Notes under the pieces: generated by a model
The model's input: only the letters and a program-made list of their open reading frames with translations
Databases searched by the model: none
What the model was told of the DNA's origin: nothing
In this document: piece by piece, positions 15,660-23,107 of the stretch
Layout: every line of letters begins with the position of its first letter
Numbering within the stretch: the first letter of the stretch is position 1
Program-made: the position numbers and the translations under genes
Source of the DNA: Gemmatimonadota bacterium
GTDB lineage: Bacteria > Latescibacterota > UBA2968 > UBA8231
Direction of reading: 5' to 3'
NCBI GenBank assembly: GCA_002712305.1
Contig: PATE01000144.1
Coordinates: 1 to 23,294 of the forward strand
DNA: 23,294 bases

Positions 15660-16079
15660 TCATCCTTCTGCGGGTTCAGCGATGGAGATTCGTGTCGCCC
15701 CAGCCAGCTTCAGTTCGTCAAGGACGTCGACGAACATTCGATACGTGCTGGCCCGCTCCGCTTTCAGCGAAACTATCAGGTTTTCGTTCGCCGCCAGCCG
15801 CTGCTGAATGTTGGTGCGCAGGTTGGCGAACTCGACCACCGTCAACTGGTCACTCTCGAAGAAGGCGATCTGATCCTGATCGTTGATCCACACGTTACAG
15901 ATGTTCTTCTGGCGAACCTCTTTGGTCTCGGCCACCGGGGGCAGATGCAGAGAGAGCCCCTTGTCCTGATTCATCGTCGTCGACACGAGGAAGAAAACGA
16001 TCAGAAGAAAGGCGATGTCCGCCATCGAGGAGGTCGGGATCTCCGGCGGCACTCGATTTGTGCGCTTGCGGAGGTTCAC
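15660..16079 (-). CDS. exbD: ExbD/TolR-family biopolymer transport protein (first copy)
   Basis: 139 residues with the membrane helix motif S-S-M-A-D-I-A-F-L-L-I-V-F-F and conserved D21, followed by a periplasmic domain. Start GTG 16079 lies 3 bases after the exbB stop, with AGGAG inside the end of exbB as its ribosome site. It is the first of two tandem exbD genes; together with ExbB it would form the proton-driven motor for the TonB encoded downstream. Tandem exbD copies are a known arrangement in several phyla. Confidence 0.93.
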   Translation of the reverse strand: MNLRKRTNRVPPEIPTSSMADIAFLLIVFFLVSTTMNQDKGLSLHLPPVAETKEVRQKNICNVWINDQDQIAFFESDQLTVVEFANLRTNIQQRLAANENLIVSLKAERASTYRMFVDVLDELKLAGATRISIAEPAEG

Positions 16080-16082
16080 GCT

Positions 16083-16709
16083 TTAGGACTCCTGTCCCTT
16101 GAGTTCGATCTCCGTCAACACATCGATGAAACCCGCCGTGTGCTCTTGCATGTCGGCGATGATCTTGTCGATCCGGGAGACAAAGAAGTTGTAGCAGAAC
16201 TGGATCAGGATTCCGACAACCAGCCCCGCCGCCGTCGTAATCAGAGCCTCCGAGATACCTCCGGCGACCATCGACGGATCGACGTCACCGGCGATCTTGA
16301 TCGCTTGGAAAGCGTTAATCATACCCGAAACGGTGCCGAGGAATCCAACCATGGGTGCCAGATTTGCGACAGTAGAGAGCCATACCATGCCACGCTCGAG
16401 AAAGGCCATCTCCACGGCACCTGCATTCTCGATGGCCTTTTCCACATTGTCGACACCACGATGCAACCGCAACAGACCGGCGTGGATGACGGAAGCGACG
16501 GGGCCGCGCGTTTCGGAGCACAGTTGTGCAGCGGCTTTGGCGCCTCCACCGGACCGCATTGCCTCCTCCAACTGCTGGAAGAAAGACTCCGCGTCGATCG
16601 CTGCCTTAGACAGATTGATCAGGCGCTCGATGGCGATCGCGACGCCGAAGATCAGCAGGAAGGCCAGCGGATACATCGCCCAGCCACCGTCGTTGAAGAG
16701 TTGAAGCAT
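16083..16709 (-). CDS. exbB: ExbB/TolQ/MotA-family proton channel protein
   Basis: 208 residues with three membrane helices (about 12-30, 112-136 and 152-176). The conserved signature A-N-L-A-P-M-V-G-F-L-G-T-V-S-G-M at 115-130 and the third-helix T-T-A-A-G-L-V-V-G are present. It forms the pentameric inner-membrane channel around ExbD. ATG 16709 has AGAGGG upstream. It follows the TPR gene by 47 bases in a five-gene unit. ExbB rather than TolQ is preferred because a TonB-type partner is encoded and no TolA, TolB or Pal gene is adjacent. Confidence 0.93.
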   Translation of the reverse strand: MLQLFNDGGWAMYPLAFLLIFGVAIAIERLINLSKAAIDAESFFQQLEEAMRSGGGAKAAAQLCSETRGPVASVIHAGLLRLHRGVDNVEKAIENAGAVEMAFLERGMVWLSTVANLAPMVGFLGTVSGMINAFQAIKIAGDVDPSMVAGGISEALITTAAGLVVGILIQFCYNFFVSRIDKIIADMQEHTAGFIDVLTEIELKGQES

Positions 16710-16756
16710 CGTACCCTCTCAGTGCGTTGTGAACAGAATCATCATCATCGTGTGAA

Positions 16757-17917
16757 TCAGCGATCATCATCTCCCGAGGAGTCACTGCCGAAGAATTGGC
16801 GGCGCAGTTTCTCTTCCTCGGTCTCGGGAGGGTGGATCTGCCAGATTCTCTGTTGTGCGACGGCCTCCCAATTCGGATCGGCTAAGGCAGATTCGAAGCT
16901 GGCCACCGCATCCTCGGCCTTGCCCGCCTCCCACAGCAGGTCACCTCGAAGAATCAGCAGATGCGCGTGACCCGACTGGCGACCGAGCCCTTTGCCGATC
17001 CATTGCATCGCGGCGTCAGTGTCTCCGGCTTGGATATGGAATTGGACCAGCGTCGCCACGTTCTCCAGATCATCGGGCTGGACCTGAGCCATTCCTTCGA
17101 GTCCAACGAGCCGGATGTCCTCGTCGCCGCGCCGTTCGCCGAGTTCGGCCAGCCTCAGATAGTGAGAATAGCGTCCGGCTGAGTCGCTGATGGTGAGTTC
17201 CCGCAACGTGGCGAAAGCGGCGTCGAAGTCACCCGTTTCTAACTGCAGATCGACCATTTTTCGGAGGGTTTCGATCTGATGGGTGCCCGTCTCTCCGAGA
17301 AGTCGCTGGCGCCAAGCGAGCGCCGCCTCAGCGTCACCAAGATCACTGTAGATCACGGCGATCAGCTCCGTTAATTCAGCGCGCAGCTCGGCTGCGATAG
17401 CGCGATGGTCGGCCAGCTCCTCATAGTGAAAGAGGGCGGCTTCGGCGTTCGCGCGACGCCGATGTTGGTCGCCGAGGGCTCGGCGGAAGCCGAGAAGGCG
17501 GGTGTCGTTCGGCTTTTTTTCCAGCAATCGCTTGAGGAAAACCCAACCGCTGTCGGGCTTTGATTCAGAGGAAAAGATCTGATAGAGAGACAGAGCCGTG
17601 TTGGCATGCGCAGAATCGAGCGCGGCCGCCTCGAGAAAGGCACCCTTGGCCCCAGCTTGGGCACCGAGGGCAAGGTGAGCGCGCCCTATGTAGTAGAGTG
17701 TCCGCCGATCCGGTTCCTGATACTTCAGCAGCTCAGTGTAGTAATCGACAACAGCTTGGTGATCTTTTTTGTCTCGCGATGTCTTGCCGAGAAATCGGTA
17801 CTTGCGGACGGAATCGGCCTTGACCACAGCCTCTTCCTGTGCCTCGACTGCTGACGACAGCAAGAGGGCCATCGCGGCGGCAGCGAGGATATAGTGACGG
17901 ACAAAAAGAATTCGCAT
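16757..17917 (-). CDS. Secreted tetratricopeptide-repeat protein
   Basis: 386 residues with a signal peptide (about 1-26, M-R-I-L-F-V-R-H-Y then an Ala/Leu-rich core, cleavage after V-E-A). The remainder is helical repeats of TPR type (for example Y-Y-T-E-L-L-K-Y, Y-Y-I-G-R-A-H-L-A-L-G, A-E-A-A-L-F-H-Y-E-E-L). The C-terminus is charged and acidic (S-G-D-D-D-R). It is probably periplasmic and may scaffold or organise the TonB/Exb complex encoded immediately downstream, as TPR proteins in similar clusters are thought to do; that role is inference. ATG 17917 is chosen over upstream in-frame codons because AGGAAAGG precedes it and the signal peptide starts there. Confidence 0.85.
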   Translation of the reverse strand: MRILFVRHYILAAAAMALLLSSAVEAQEEAVVKADSVRKYRFLGKTSRDKKDHQAVVDYYTELLKYQEPDRRTLYYIGRAHLALGAQAGAKGAFLEAAALDSAHANTALSLYQIFSSESKPDSGWVFLKRLLEKKPNDTRLLGFRRALGDQHRRRANAEAALFHYEELADHRAIAAELRAELTELIAVIYSDLGDAEAALAWRQRLLGETGTHQIETLRKMVDLQLETGDFDAAFATLRELTISDSAGRYSHYLRLAELGERRGDEDIRLVGLEGMAQVQPDDLENVATLVQFHIQAGDTDAAMQWIGKGLGRQSGHAHLLILRGDLLWEAGKAEDAVASFESALADPNWEAVAQQRIWQIHPPETEEEKLRRQFFGSDSSGDDDR

Positions 17918-18276
17918 GGTCCTTTCCTGCGTCTGGTCGCAGACGCTCGTGGCCCTGAGACACGCAAATCGTTCCGCGACAGACGCGTAAATATACCTCA
18001 CTCAGGGCCGGCGGCAACCGGAGAGGTCGCCGTTGAGTGACGTTCCATGGGATCGGCCTTCTCCTCCTCTTCGTTCGACAGATGTGTCGATGACCGGCAG
18101 GTGGTCTCCCGCACCTATATCCGATCGTTTGACAGATCTCTTTTCTCACCCCGATCTTCATATCTCTGTCGGCGTAACCAGTTCCAGTGGTAACAGTTAG
18201 GTCACAGAGCAAGGGTTGTACGCTCAGGCGACCGGACCAGTCGATCAAATTTCCCCGAAGATGGGCGGTGATCACG
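17918..18276. promoter_or_regulatory. Divergent control region between TPR/Exb/TonB unit and sigma factor gene
   Basis: 359 bases. Minus strand: TTGCCG (18012-18017), 16-base spacer and TATATT (17990-17995) form a plausible promoter for the TPR-exbBDD-tonB unit, with a leader of about 65 bases. Plus strand: a perfect TTGACA at 18129-18134, but only a weak -10 after it. An imperfect direct repeat GTAACCAGTT/GTAACAGTT lies at 18174-18183 and 18190-18198, before the sigma-factor gene. No coding frame is convincing. Confidence 0.45.
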
Positions 18277-18918
18277 GTGTCTACACAGGACATGAACGCT
18301 CCCAACGGGCAGACGTCTCCACCCAAGTTGTGGATCCGCACGGCCGAGTACGCCGACGACGCCGCGCGTGTTGAGCGTGTGCTGGCAGGCGACCAGCGTG
18401 CCTTTGGTGATCTGGTTCGTCAGTACCATGGCCTTTGTTATCACGTGTCCTACAAGGTTCTACGCAATGCGGGCGACGCCGAAGAGATCGTGCAGGATGC
18501 CTTCATCAAGGTTCACGGCGCGCTGGCTGAGTTTCGCGGAGAAGCTTCCCTCAAGACCTGGATCTTACGCATCGTCTGGCGTCTGAGTCTGAATCGCCAG
18601 CGGGACCGGTCACGCTCGGCCTGGTCGCGCTTGGGCCTCGATGGCGACGCCGAGGCGGATGTGGAGATGGTTCGGAGCCGTTCTGCGGAGCATCCTGACA
18701 GGGCCTATCAGGCGCAAGACACGAAGGAGAAGGTCCTGGAAGCTATCGACCGGCTGCCAGAGCCGCTGCGACAGGCTCTGGTTCTTCATGGATTCGAGGA
18801 ACTCGGATACGATGACGTCGCTCGTATCCTGCAGGTACCCGTGGGTACCGTCTGTTCGCGGATTCATGGGGCTCGCCGCAAATTGGCAGATGACCTTCAG
18901 CGTAGAGGATTGGTGTGA
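18277..18918 (+). CDS. ECF-type RNA polymerase sigma factor
   Basis: About 213 residues with sigma region 2 (about 43-110: F-G-D-L-V-R-Q-Y, then D-A-E-E-I-V-Q-D-A-F and the W-I-L-R-I-V-W-R segment) and sigma region 4 (about 150-205: L-P-E-P-L-R-Q-A-L-V-L-H and the helix-turn-helix Y-D-D-V-A-R-I-L-Q-V-P-V-G-T-V-C-S-R). It directs RNA polymerase to a stress or envelope regulon. The start is uncertain: GTG 18277 is chosen, with GTG 18268 and ATG 18292 as alternatives; all lie before the conserved domain. The anti-sigma gene overlaps its end by four bases (GTGA), the usual coupling that keeps the two proteins stoichiometric. Confidence 0.93.
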   Translation: MSTQDMNAPNGQTSPPKLWIRTAEYADDAARVERVLAGDQRAFGDLVRQYHGLCYHVSYKVLRNAGDAEEIVQDAFIKVHGALAEFRGEASLKTWILRIVWRLSLNRQRDRSRSAWSRLGLDGDAEADVEMVRSRSAEHPDRAYQAQDTKEKVLEAIDRLPEPLRQALVLHGFEELGYDDVARILQVPVGTVCSRIHGARRKLADDLQRRGLV

Positions 18919-19316
18919 GTATGTGGTCTCGGATGCGTGTGTGGTTCGGTTGGCGACTCGGCTCCGGCGGTGGCCCAGATGAACGGCTTTCGGCTTTCAT
19001 CGATGGCGAGTTGGATGATAGATCCCGCGAGGACATGGCTGCTGAGATTGCCCTCGACCCCGGCATTTGCGTGCAGGTTCAGCGGTTGCGAATGACAGAA
19101 GACCTGGCCCACTCAGCCCTGCAACCACCGTCGATACCGAACCCCGACGTTTGTGCCGAACACGTATTGGCACTCGCGACGGCGGACACCGGTGAGGTGG
19201 CAGCCGCGACGTCGCCGTCAAACTCGCGCGTGCCGACGGCGGTGCTGGCTTCGGTAGGACTGTTGCTGACTGCGGGAGTGGCCTTTGTCGGTCTGCGCCG
19301 CCGTGGGTTGGTGTAG
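18915..19316 (+). CDS. Membrane anti-sigma factor
   Basis: 133 residues. The N-terminal part (about 22-66, D-E-R-L-S-A-F-I-D-G-E-L-D then helices) matches the sigma-binding fold of RseA/RsiW-like anti-sigma factors. The zinc motif H-x3-C-x2-C of ZAS-type anti-sigmas is absent. A single membrane helix lies near the C-terminus (about 107-127) with only an R-R-R-G-L-V tail, so there is no sensory periplasmic domain. It presumably holds the adjacent ECF factor at the membrane. GTG 18915 overlaps the sigma stop codon. It ends 6 bases before accD, so accD may be part of the same transcript. Confidence 0.85.
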   Translation: MSMWSRMRVWFGWRLGSGGGPDERLSAFIDGELDDRSREDMAAEIALDPGICVQVQRLRMTEDLAHSALQPPSIPNPDVCAEHVLALATADTGEVAAATSPSNSRVPTAVLASVGLLLTAGVAFVGLRRRGLV

Positions 19317-19322
19317 GTAACC

Positions 19323-20207
19323 GTGAATTGGATCGAACGCATGAAGTCGGGCATTCTCACACGAATTAAACGTGATTTGCCCGAAGGGATCTGGACCAAC
19401 TGCAAACGGTGCGGTGAGACCACCTATCAGGCGGCTCTGGAACGCAATTCATGGATCTGTCCTCACTGCTCCAACCACTTCCCGATCGGCCACGGGCGCT
19501 ACGTGGATCTGCTCGCTGACAACGACAGTTTTACGGAGATCAACCCACAGCTGGCCACTGCAGATCCATTGAAATTCCGTGACCATCGGCGGTATGGTGA
19601 ACGGATTCGGGAAGCGCGTCGCAGTGCTTCGATGAATGAGGCGATTGCCACGGGGGTTTGTACGATCGGCGGACAACCGGTCGCCCTCGGCGTGATGGAC
19701 ACCCGGTATATCCTCGGCAGCATGGGAGGTGCGACGGGCGAAAAGATCTCGCGCCTGATCGATCGCGCCATCGAAGATCGCCGGACACTCTTGCTCGTAT
19801 GCCAGTCGGGCGGGGCTCGCATGCAGGAGAGCACATTCTCCCTGATGCAGATGGCGAAGATCAGTGCTCGACTGCGTCGCCTATCCAATCATGGATTGCT
19901 GTATGTGTGCCTCCTGACAGATCCTACCTACGGCGGCGTGACGGCGAGCTTCGCCATGCTTGGTGACCTGATCATTGCCGAGCCAGGTGCCCGGATCGGT
20001 TTTGCAGGCCAATCCGTGATCAAGCAGTTCATGGGGATTGATGAGTTGCCCGAGGGATTCCAGATTGCGGAGAATGTCCAGGAACATGGCTTCGTCGACT
20101 GCGTCGTCGCACGAAACGAGTTGGCCACGACCCTGTCGCGACTCATCGCCCTGATGGCCCCGGCCCAGGACGCAATGGCCGCATGCAGAGGCACCACCGA
20201 ATCCTGA
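19323..20207 (+). CDS. accD: Acetyl-CoA carboxylase, carboxyltransferase beta subunit
   Basis: 294 residues, normal size. With AccA it transfers the carboxyl group from carboxy-biotin to acetyl-CoA, making malonyl-CoA for fatty-acid synthesis. An N-terminal four-cysteine zinc ribbon (C27, C30, C46, C49) precedes the crotonase-like carboxyltransferase domain, with M-D-T-R-Y-I-L-G-S-M-G-G-A-T-G-E-K and the S-G-G-A-R-M-Q-E motif. The start is GTG 19323. accA is not in the window. It is followed in the same reading frame by bioY after a single TGA, linking a biotin-dependent enzyme with biotin uptake. Confidence 0.97.
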   Translation: MNWIERMKSGILTRIKRDLPEGIWTNCKRCGETTYQAALERNSWICPHCSNHFPIGHGRYVDLLADNDSFTEINPQLATADPLKFRDHRRYGERIREARRSASMNEAIATGVCTIGGQPVALGVMDTRYILGSMGGATGEKISRLIDRAIEDRRTLLLVCQSGGARMQESTFSLMQMAKISARLRRLSNHGLLYVCLLTDPTYGGVTASFAMLGDLIIAEPGARIGFAGQSVIKQFMGIDELPEGFQIAENVQEHGFVDCVVARNELATTLSRLIALMAPAQDAMAACRGTTES

Positions 20208-20261
20208 ACAGGCCCAACGATCACACCCGGACTGCTGACCCGTATTGCGCTGGTTGCCGCC

Positions 20262-20750
20262 TTGACCGCGGTAGGCGCTCATCTGCGCATTCCCCTTCCC
20301 TATGTCCCCCTCACCCTACAGACCGGCGTCGTCTGCCTGGCGGGCTTGTGGCTGGGCCCTCGAGCAGGCTCGATGAGTCAGATCGTGTACCTGCTGGTCG
20401 GACTCGTCGGATTCCCCGTGTTTGCCAAGGGCGGCGGCCCTCAGTATGTCCTGGAACCCTCCTTCGGTTATCTGGTGGGATTTGTACCCGGCGCGCTGGG
20501 GGTCGGCGTCGTGGCCGGACACTCCCCCAGCTTCCTGCGGGCCTGCCTGGCTGTGGGTGTGGGGCTGCTCATCATTTACGCTGTCGGCGTTGCGGGACTC
20601 TTCCTCAACCTTCGCTACGTCCTGGCCAGCGGACTCGACGCAGTGAGCATCTTTCATCTTGGCCTGGCGCCACTTCCGAAGGACCTCGTTGTGGGATTGG
20701 GTGCCGCCTGGGCAGGTCGTCGATTGGGGACCGCTCTGCCGCGTCGGTAA
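20262..20750 (+). CDS. bioY: BioY biotin transporter substrate-binding subunit
   Basis: At least 162 residues; a very hydrophobic protein with about five or six membrane segments. It carries BioY hallmarks: I-P-L-P-Y-V-P-L-T-L-Q-T near the start, F-P-V-F-A-K-G-G-G, and E-P-S-F-G-Y-L-V-G-F. BioY is the S component that captures biotin, alone or with an energy-coupling module. TTG 20262 is the first standard start codon, but family similarity (L-L-T-R-I-A-L-V-A-A-L) runs upstream to about 20232. The same frame is open back to the accD stop codon at 20205-20207 without an ATG, GTG or TTG. A non-standard start (for example CTG at 20232 or 20235) or readthrough of accD is possible. Confidence 0.88.
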   Translation: MTAVGAHLRIPLPYVPLTLQTGVVCLAGLWLGPRAGSMSQIVYLLVGLVGFPVFAKGGGPQYVLEPSFGYLVGFVPGALGVGVVAGHSPSFLRACLAVGVGLLIIYAVGVAGLFLNLRYVLASGLDAVSIFHLGLAPLPKDLVVGLGAAWAGRRLGTALPRR

Positions 20751-20783
20751 CGACACCGTGACTGAGGGCCAGCGGAAGGCCGC

Positions 20784-22121
20784 CTAGAAGATGTTACGGT
20801 ATTTGAAGGCCATGAACGCCTGCTCTGCAGACACACCCACCTCTACGCGCAAAACAAAGTCAGCATTCCAGTAGGTACGCAGGCCTACACCAGTGGTGAC
20901 GTGGGTACCCCCCAGACTCAGACCGCTGACCCCAGGTGACACCTGGCCTGTATCGAAGAAACCGATGCCGTGAAGTTCGAAGTATTGCTTCAAGAAACGC
21001 CTGCTACCCAGATGGTAGCGGGCCTCGGTGTTGGTCGCGAGCCGAATGTTGTCGGTGAACCGCTGACGATCGAAGCCACGCAGAGTGTCTGAGCCGCCGA
21101 GCCCCTTTACCCGAAGACTGCCACCGAATTCGCCGTAGGCGAACAGGGGCACCGCGCCTTTCAGGGCTTCGAAGATCGTTCGGTGGGCGATGTTCAACCG
21201 TTCCCCGACGGGCCAGTATCTGGCATCGGTGACTGTGTATCGCTGGAAGTCGATCTCCTCGAAGAAGAGCCCCAGCAGTGAGTTCCGGGATGTTTCGTAC
21301 GACCACTCCTGAAACAGGCCTTCTCGTGGGATGCTGGGGTCGTCTCTCGTGTCCCACACGAGGGTAAAACTGACAAAGCCGGAGACACCATCCACCACGC
21401 CATCGGGCGTGCCCTCCTGAACATAGAAGGAGACGTCACCGGAGGGACTCACGTCGTTGCGCTCCAGCCCCAGACCCATCGAGAGTGAAACGGGGCCATA
21501 GATCGCTCGAACCAGCCTCAGCAAAACACTCGGCTGCTCCAGGATGTAGAAGTAATACTTCTCATCCAGGAAATCCACGTGGTTGACGTCGATCAGATCC
21601 TCGTTGCGATCACTGTCATTGGACAGTCCGTAGTAACGTGCGCGGATATCCCGATGCGAACTGAGCCGCAGCTGGATTCCCCATCCCGTCCCAGAGATGT
21701 GAGGAACCTTCAGACGGATGTAGTTCGTCCGCTTGCCCTTGGTGGAGTTCACCGAATGGAAGGTGAACTTGTACCGGTAGGGTCTGCGCGAGTAATCCGC
21801 GACCTGTAGGCGAGCGCCTCTGTTCCAGCCAGAGGAGGGGCTGTAGTAGATGATGGGCAGTCCCGTTGCACCGTAATCGCGTCCCCGCAGTCGTACCTGT
21901 CGCCGCTTGGCCATCCAGCGAACGGCGCCGACGGTTGGCCGGGTGGTGCCTCCGATCAGTCGTTGGCGTCGAGGCTGCGTGAGACTGTCTGGCGTCGCCG
22001 CCGTGCTGTCGGCCGCTGACTGCTGCGCACTGACCATTCCGGGCAGCATGGCATAGACCAATGCGCCACCCGCATAACACAGCCAGCGACGCGCGGGGCG
22101 AAATGCGCAGTCAGGGCTCAC
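20784..22121 (-). CDS. Omp85-superfamily outer-membrane beta-barrel protein
   Basis: 445 residues. A signal peptide (about 1-32, cleavage near V-S-A-Q-Q) is followed by about 100 residues without a clear POTRA domain and a beta-barrel region (about 120-445) resembling the BamA/TamA surface-antigen domain. The motif D-T-L-R-G-F corresponds to the conserved V-R-G-F/Y of barrel loop 6, and the protein ends in phenylalanine as outer-membrane barrels do. The lack of obvious POTRA repeats argues against BamA itself; a patatin-less or single-barrel Omp85 relative is more likely. GTG 22121 overlaps the surE stop codon by four bases, so translation is probably coupled. Confidence 0.85.
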   Translation of the reverse strand: MSPDCAFRPARRWLCYAGGALVYAMLPGMVSAQQSAADSTAATPDSLTQPRRQRLIGGTTRPTVGAVRWMAKRRQVRLRGRDYGATGLPIIYYSPSSGWNRGARLQVADYSRRPYRYKFTFHSVNSTKGKRTNYIRLKVPHISGTGWGIQLRLSSHRDIRARYYGLSNDSDRNEDLIDVNHVDFLDEKYYFYILEQPSVLLRLVRAIYGPVSLSMGLGLERNDVSPSGDVSFYVQEGTPDGVVDGVSGFVSFTLVWDTRDDPSIPREGLFQEWSYETSRNSLLGLFFEEIDFQRYTVTDARYWPVGERLNIAHRTIFEALKGAVPLFAYGEFGGSLRVKGLGGSDTLRGFDRQRFTDNIRLATNTEARYHLGSRRFLKQYFELHGIGFFDTGQVSPGVSGLSLGGTHVTTGVGLRTYWNADFVLRVEVGVSAEQAFMAFKYRNIF

Positions 22122-22990
22122 CGACCACTGCCCGTTTCGAAACGCGCCTGGTCGGCAGAATCGATGGGGGCCGTCAGATCGAAGCGTAGGGGCGTCATGG
22201 CCACCTGACCCCTTTCCAGCACTTCGATATCGCCATCTTCGCCAGATCCGACGCGGCGATAGCCGTTGTAGTGATGTTCGAAGGATCCGTCATCGCACTG
22301 TCGGAAGAATGAACCATAACTGGTTGGGGTAACCCGCGTGAGACAACGGGGTGTGGAGATCTGGATATCCGGGGGCATGTTCACACTCAAGACGGAAGAA
22401 CCCGCCGGCAGGCCATGGGTCAGGACCTCTGCCGTGATCTGCCCGCTGACGGCAGCCCCATTCTTCCAGGTCGACTCGAGGAAATCCTCTCGTTCTGTTC
22501 GCCAGCGAGCATAATCCTGAGCCCGCAGCTGCACGGAGAATGCGATAGAGGGAACACCCGACAGCATTCCCTCAACGGCGGCACCGACCGTACCCGAGCT
22601 GAGCAGGAACGCGAGACCTGCATTGGCCCCAACATTCATTCCTGACACGACCAGAGACGGAGGGTTTGAGTAGAGACAATGGACGCCGACGTTTGCGCAA
22701 TCGGCGGGAGATCCATCCAGAGAAAACAGCGGACAGGGCAGATCCTCGTCCTGGCGTTCAAGCCTTGGACGGGCAAAGCGACTGAGTGTCTTTGAGGTCC
22801 AGCTGAATTCCTGTGCTGGAGCGATGCCCACCACGGGACACAACTCGGAGATCTCCGTCAACAGTGGACGCAGCGCAGGAGAGTCGACTCCGTCGTCATT
22901 GGTGACCAGAACCCACTCTCCCCGAGGATGTTCCGGCAGATGGACCGCTGTGTTCAAAGAGTGTTTCCCGTCACGTCGAGGGGGGTGCAC
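22118..22990 (-). CDS. surE: 5'/3'-nucleotidase SurE
   Basis: About 290 residues. The SurE fold begins V-L-V-T-N-D-D-G-V-D-S-P-A-L (N31, D32, D33 in the metal site). It also has V-S-G-M-N-V-G-A-N-A-G with N119 and S-S-G-T-V-G-A-A-V-E-G. SurE dephosphorylates nucleoside monophosphates and is often linked to stationary-phase survival. The loop that normally reads R-S-G-x-S is instead S-W-T-S. GTG 22990 is preceded closely by a likely -10 (TAATAT at 22998-23003), so the transcript would be almost leaderless; a later start such as TTG about 11 codons downstream is possible. It overlaps the Omp85 gene downstream. Confidence 0.92.
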   Translation of the reverse strand: MHPPRRDGKHSLNTAVHLPEHPRGEWVLVTNDDGVDSPALRPLLTEISELCPVVGIAPAQEFSWTSKTLSRFARPRLERQDEDLPCPLFSLDGSPADCANVGVHCLYSNPPSLVVSGMNVGANAGLAFLLSSGTVGAAVEGMLSGVPSIAFSVQLRAQDYARWRTEREDFLESTWKNGAAVSGQITAEVLTHGLPAGSSVLSVNMPPDIQISTPRCLTRVTPTSYGSFFRQCDDGSFEHHYNGYRRVGSGEDGDIEVLERGQVAMTPLRFDLTAPIDSADQARFETGSGR

Positions 22991-22997
22991 CGGCGGG

Positions 22998-23026
22998 TAT
23001 ATTATCCATTATTTAGCTGTTCACCA
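22998..23026 (-). promoter_or_regulatory. Candidate surE promoter
   Basis: Minus strand: TTGGTG (23021-23026), 17-base spacer, TAATAT (22998-23003). The predicted transcript start lies within a few bases of GTG 22990. Both hexamers are partial matches, but the spacing is ideal. Confidence 0.4.
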
Positions 23027-23107
23027 ACCACCGATCTGGCTATCTTAGCGAAACGTGCGCCGATAGGTATACGAGCAGGTGGAGCTTGCCCGATTTTGGA
23101 ACACGCG

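Noticed and set aside
14442-16970. Two long plus-strand open frames opposite tonB, exbD, exbB and the TPR gene
   Set aside because: They mirror confidently identified genes on the minus strand and show no domain, signal or ribosome-site evidence.
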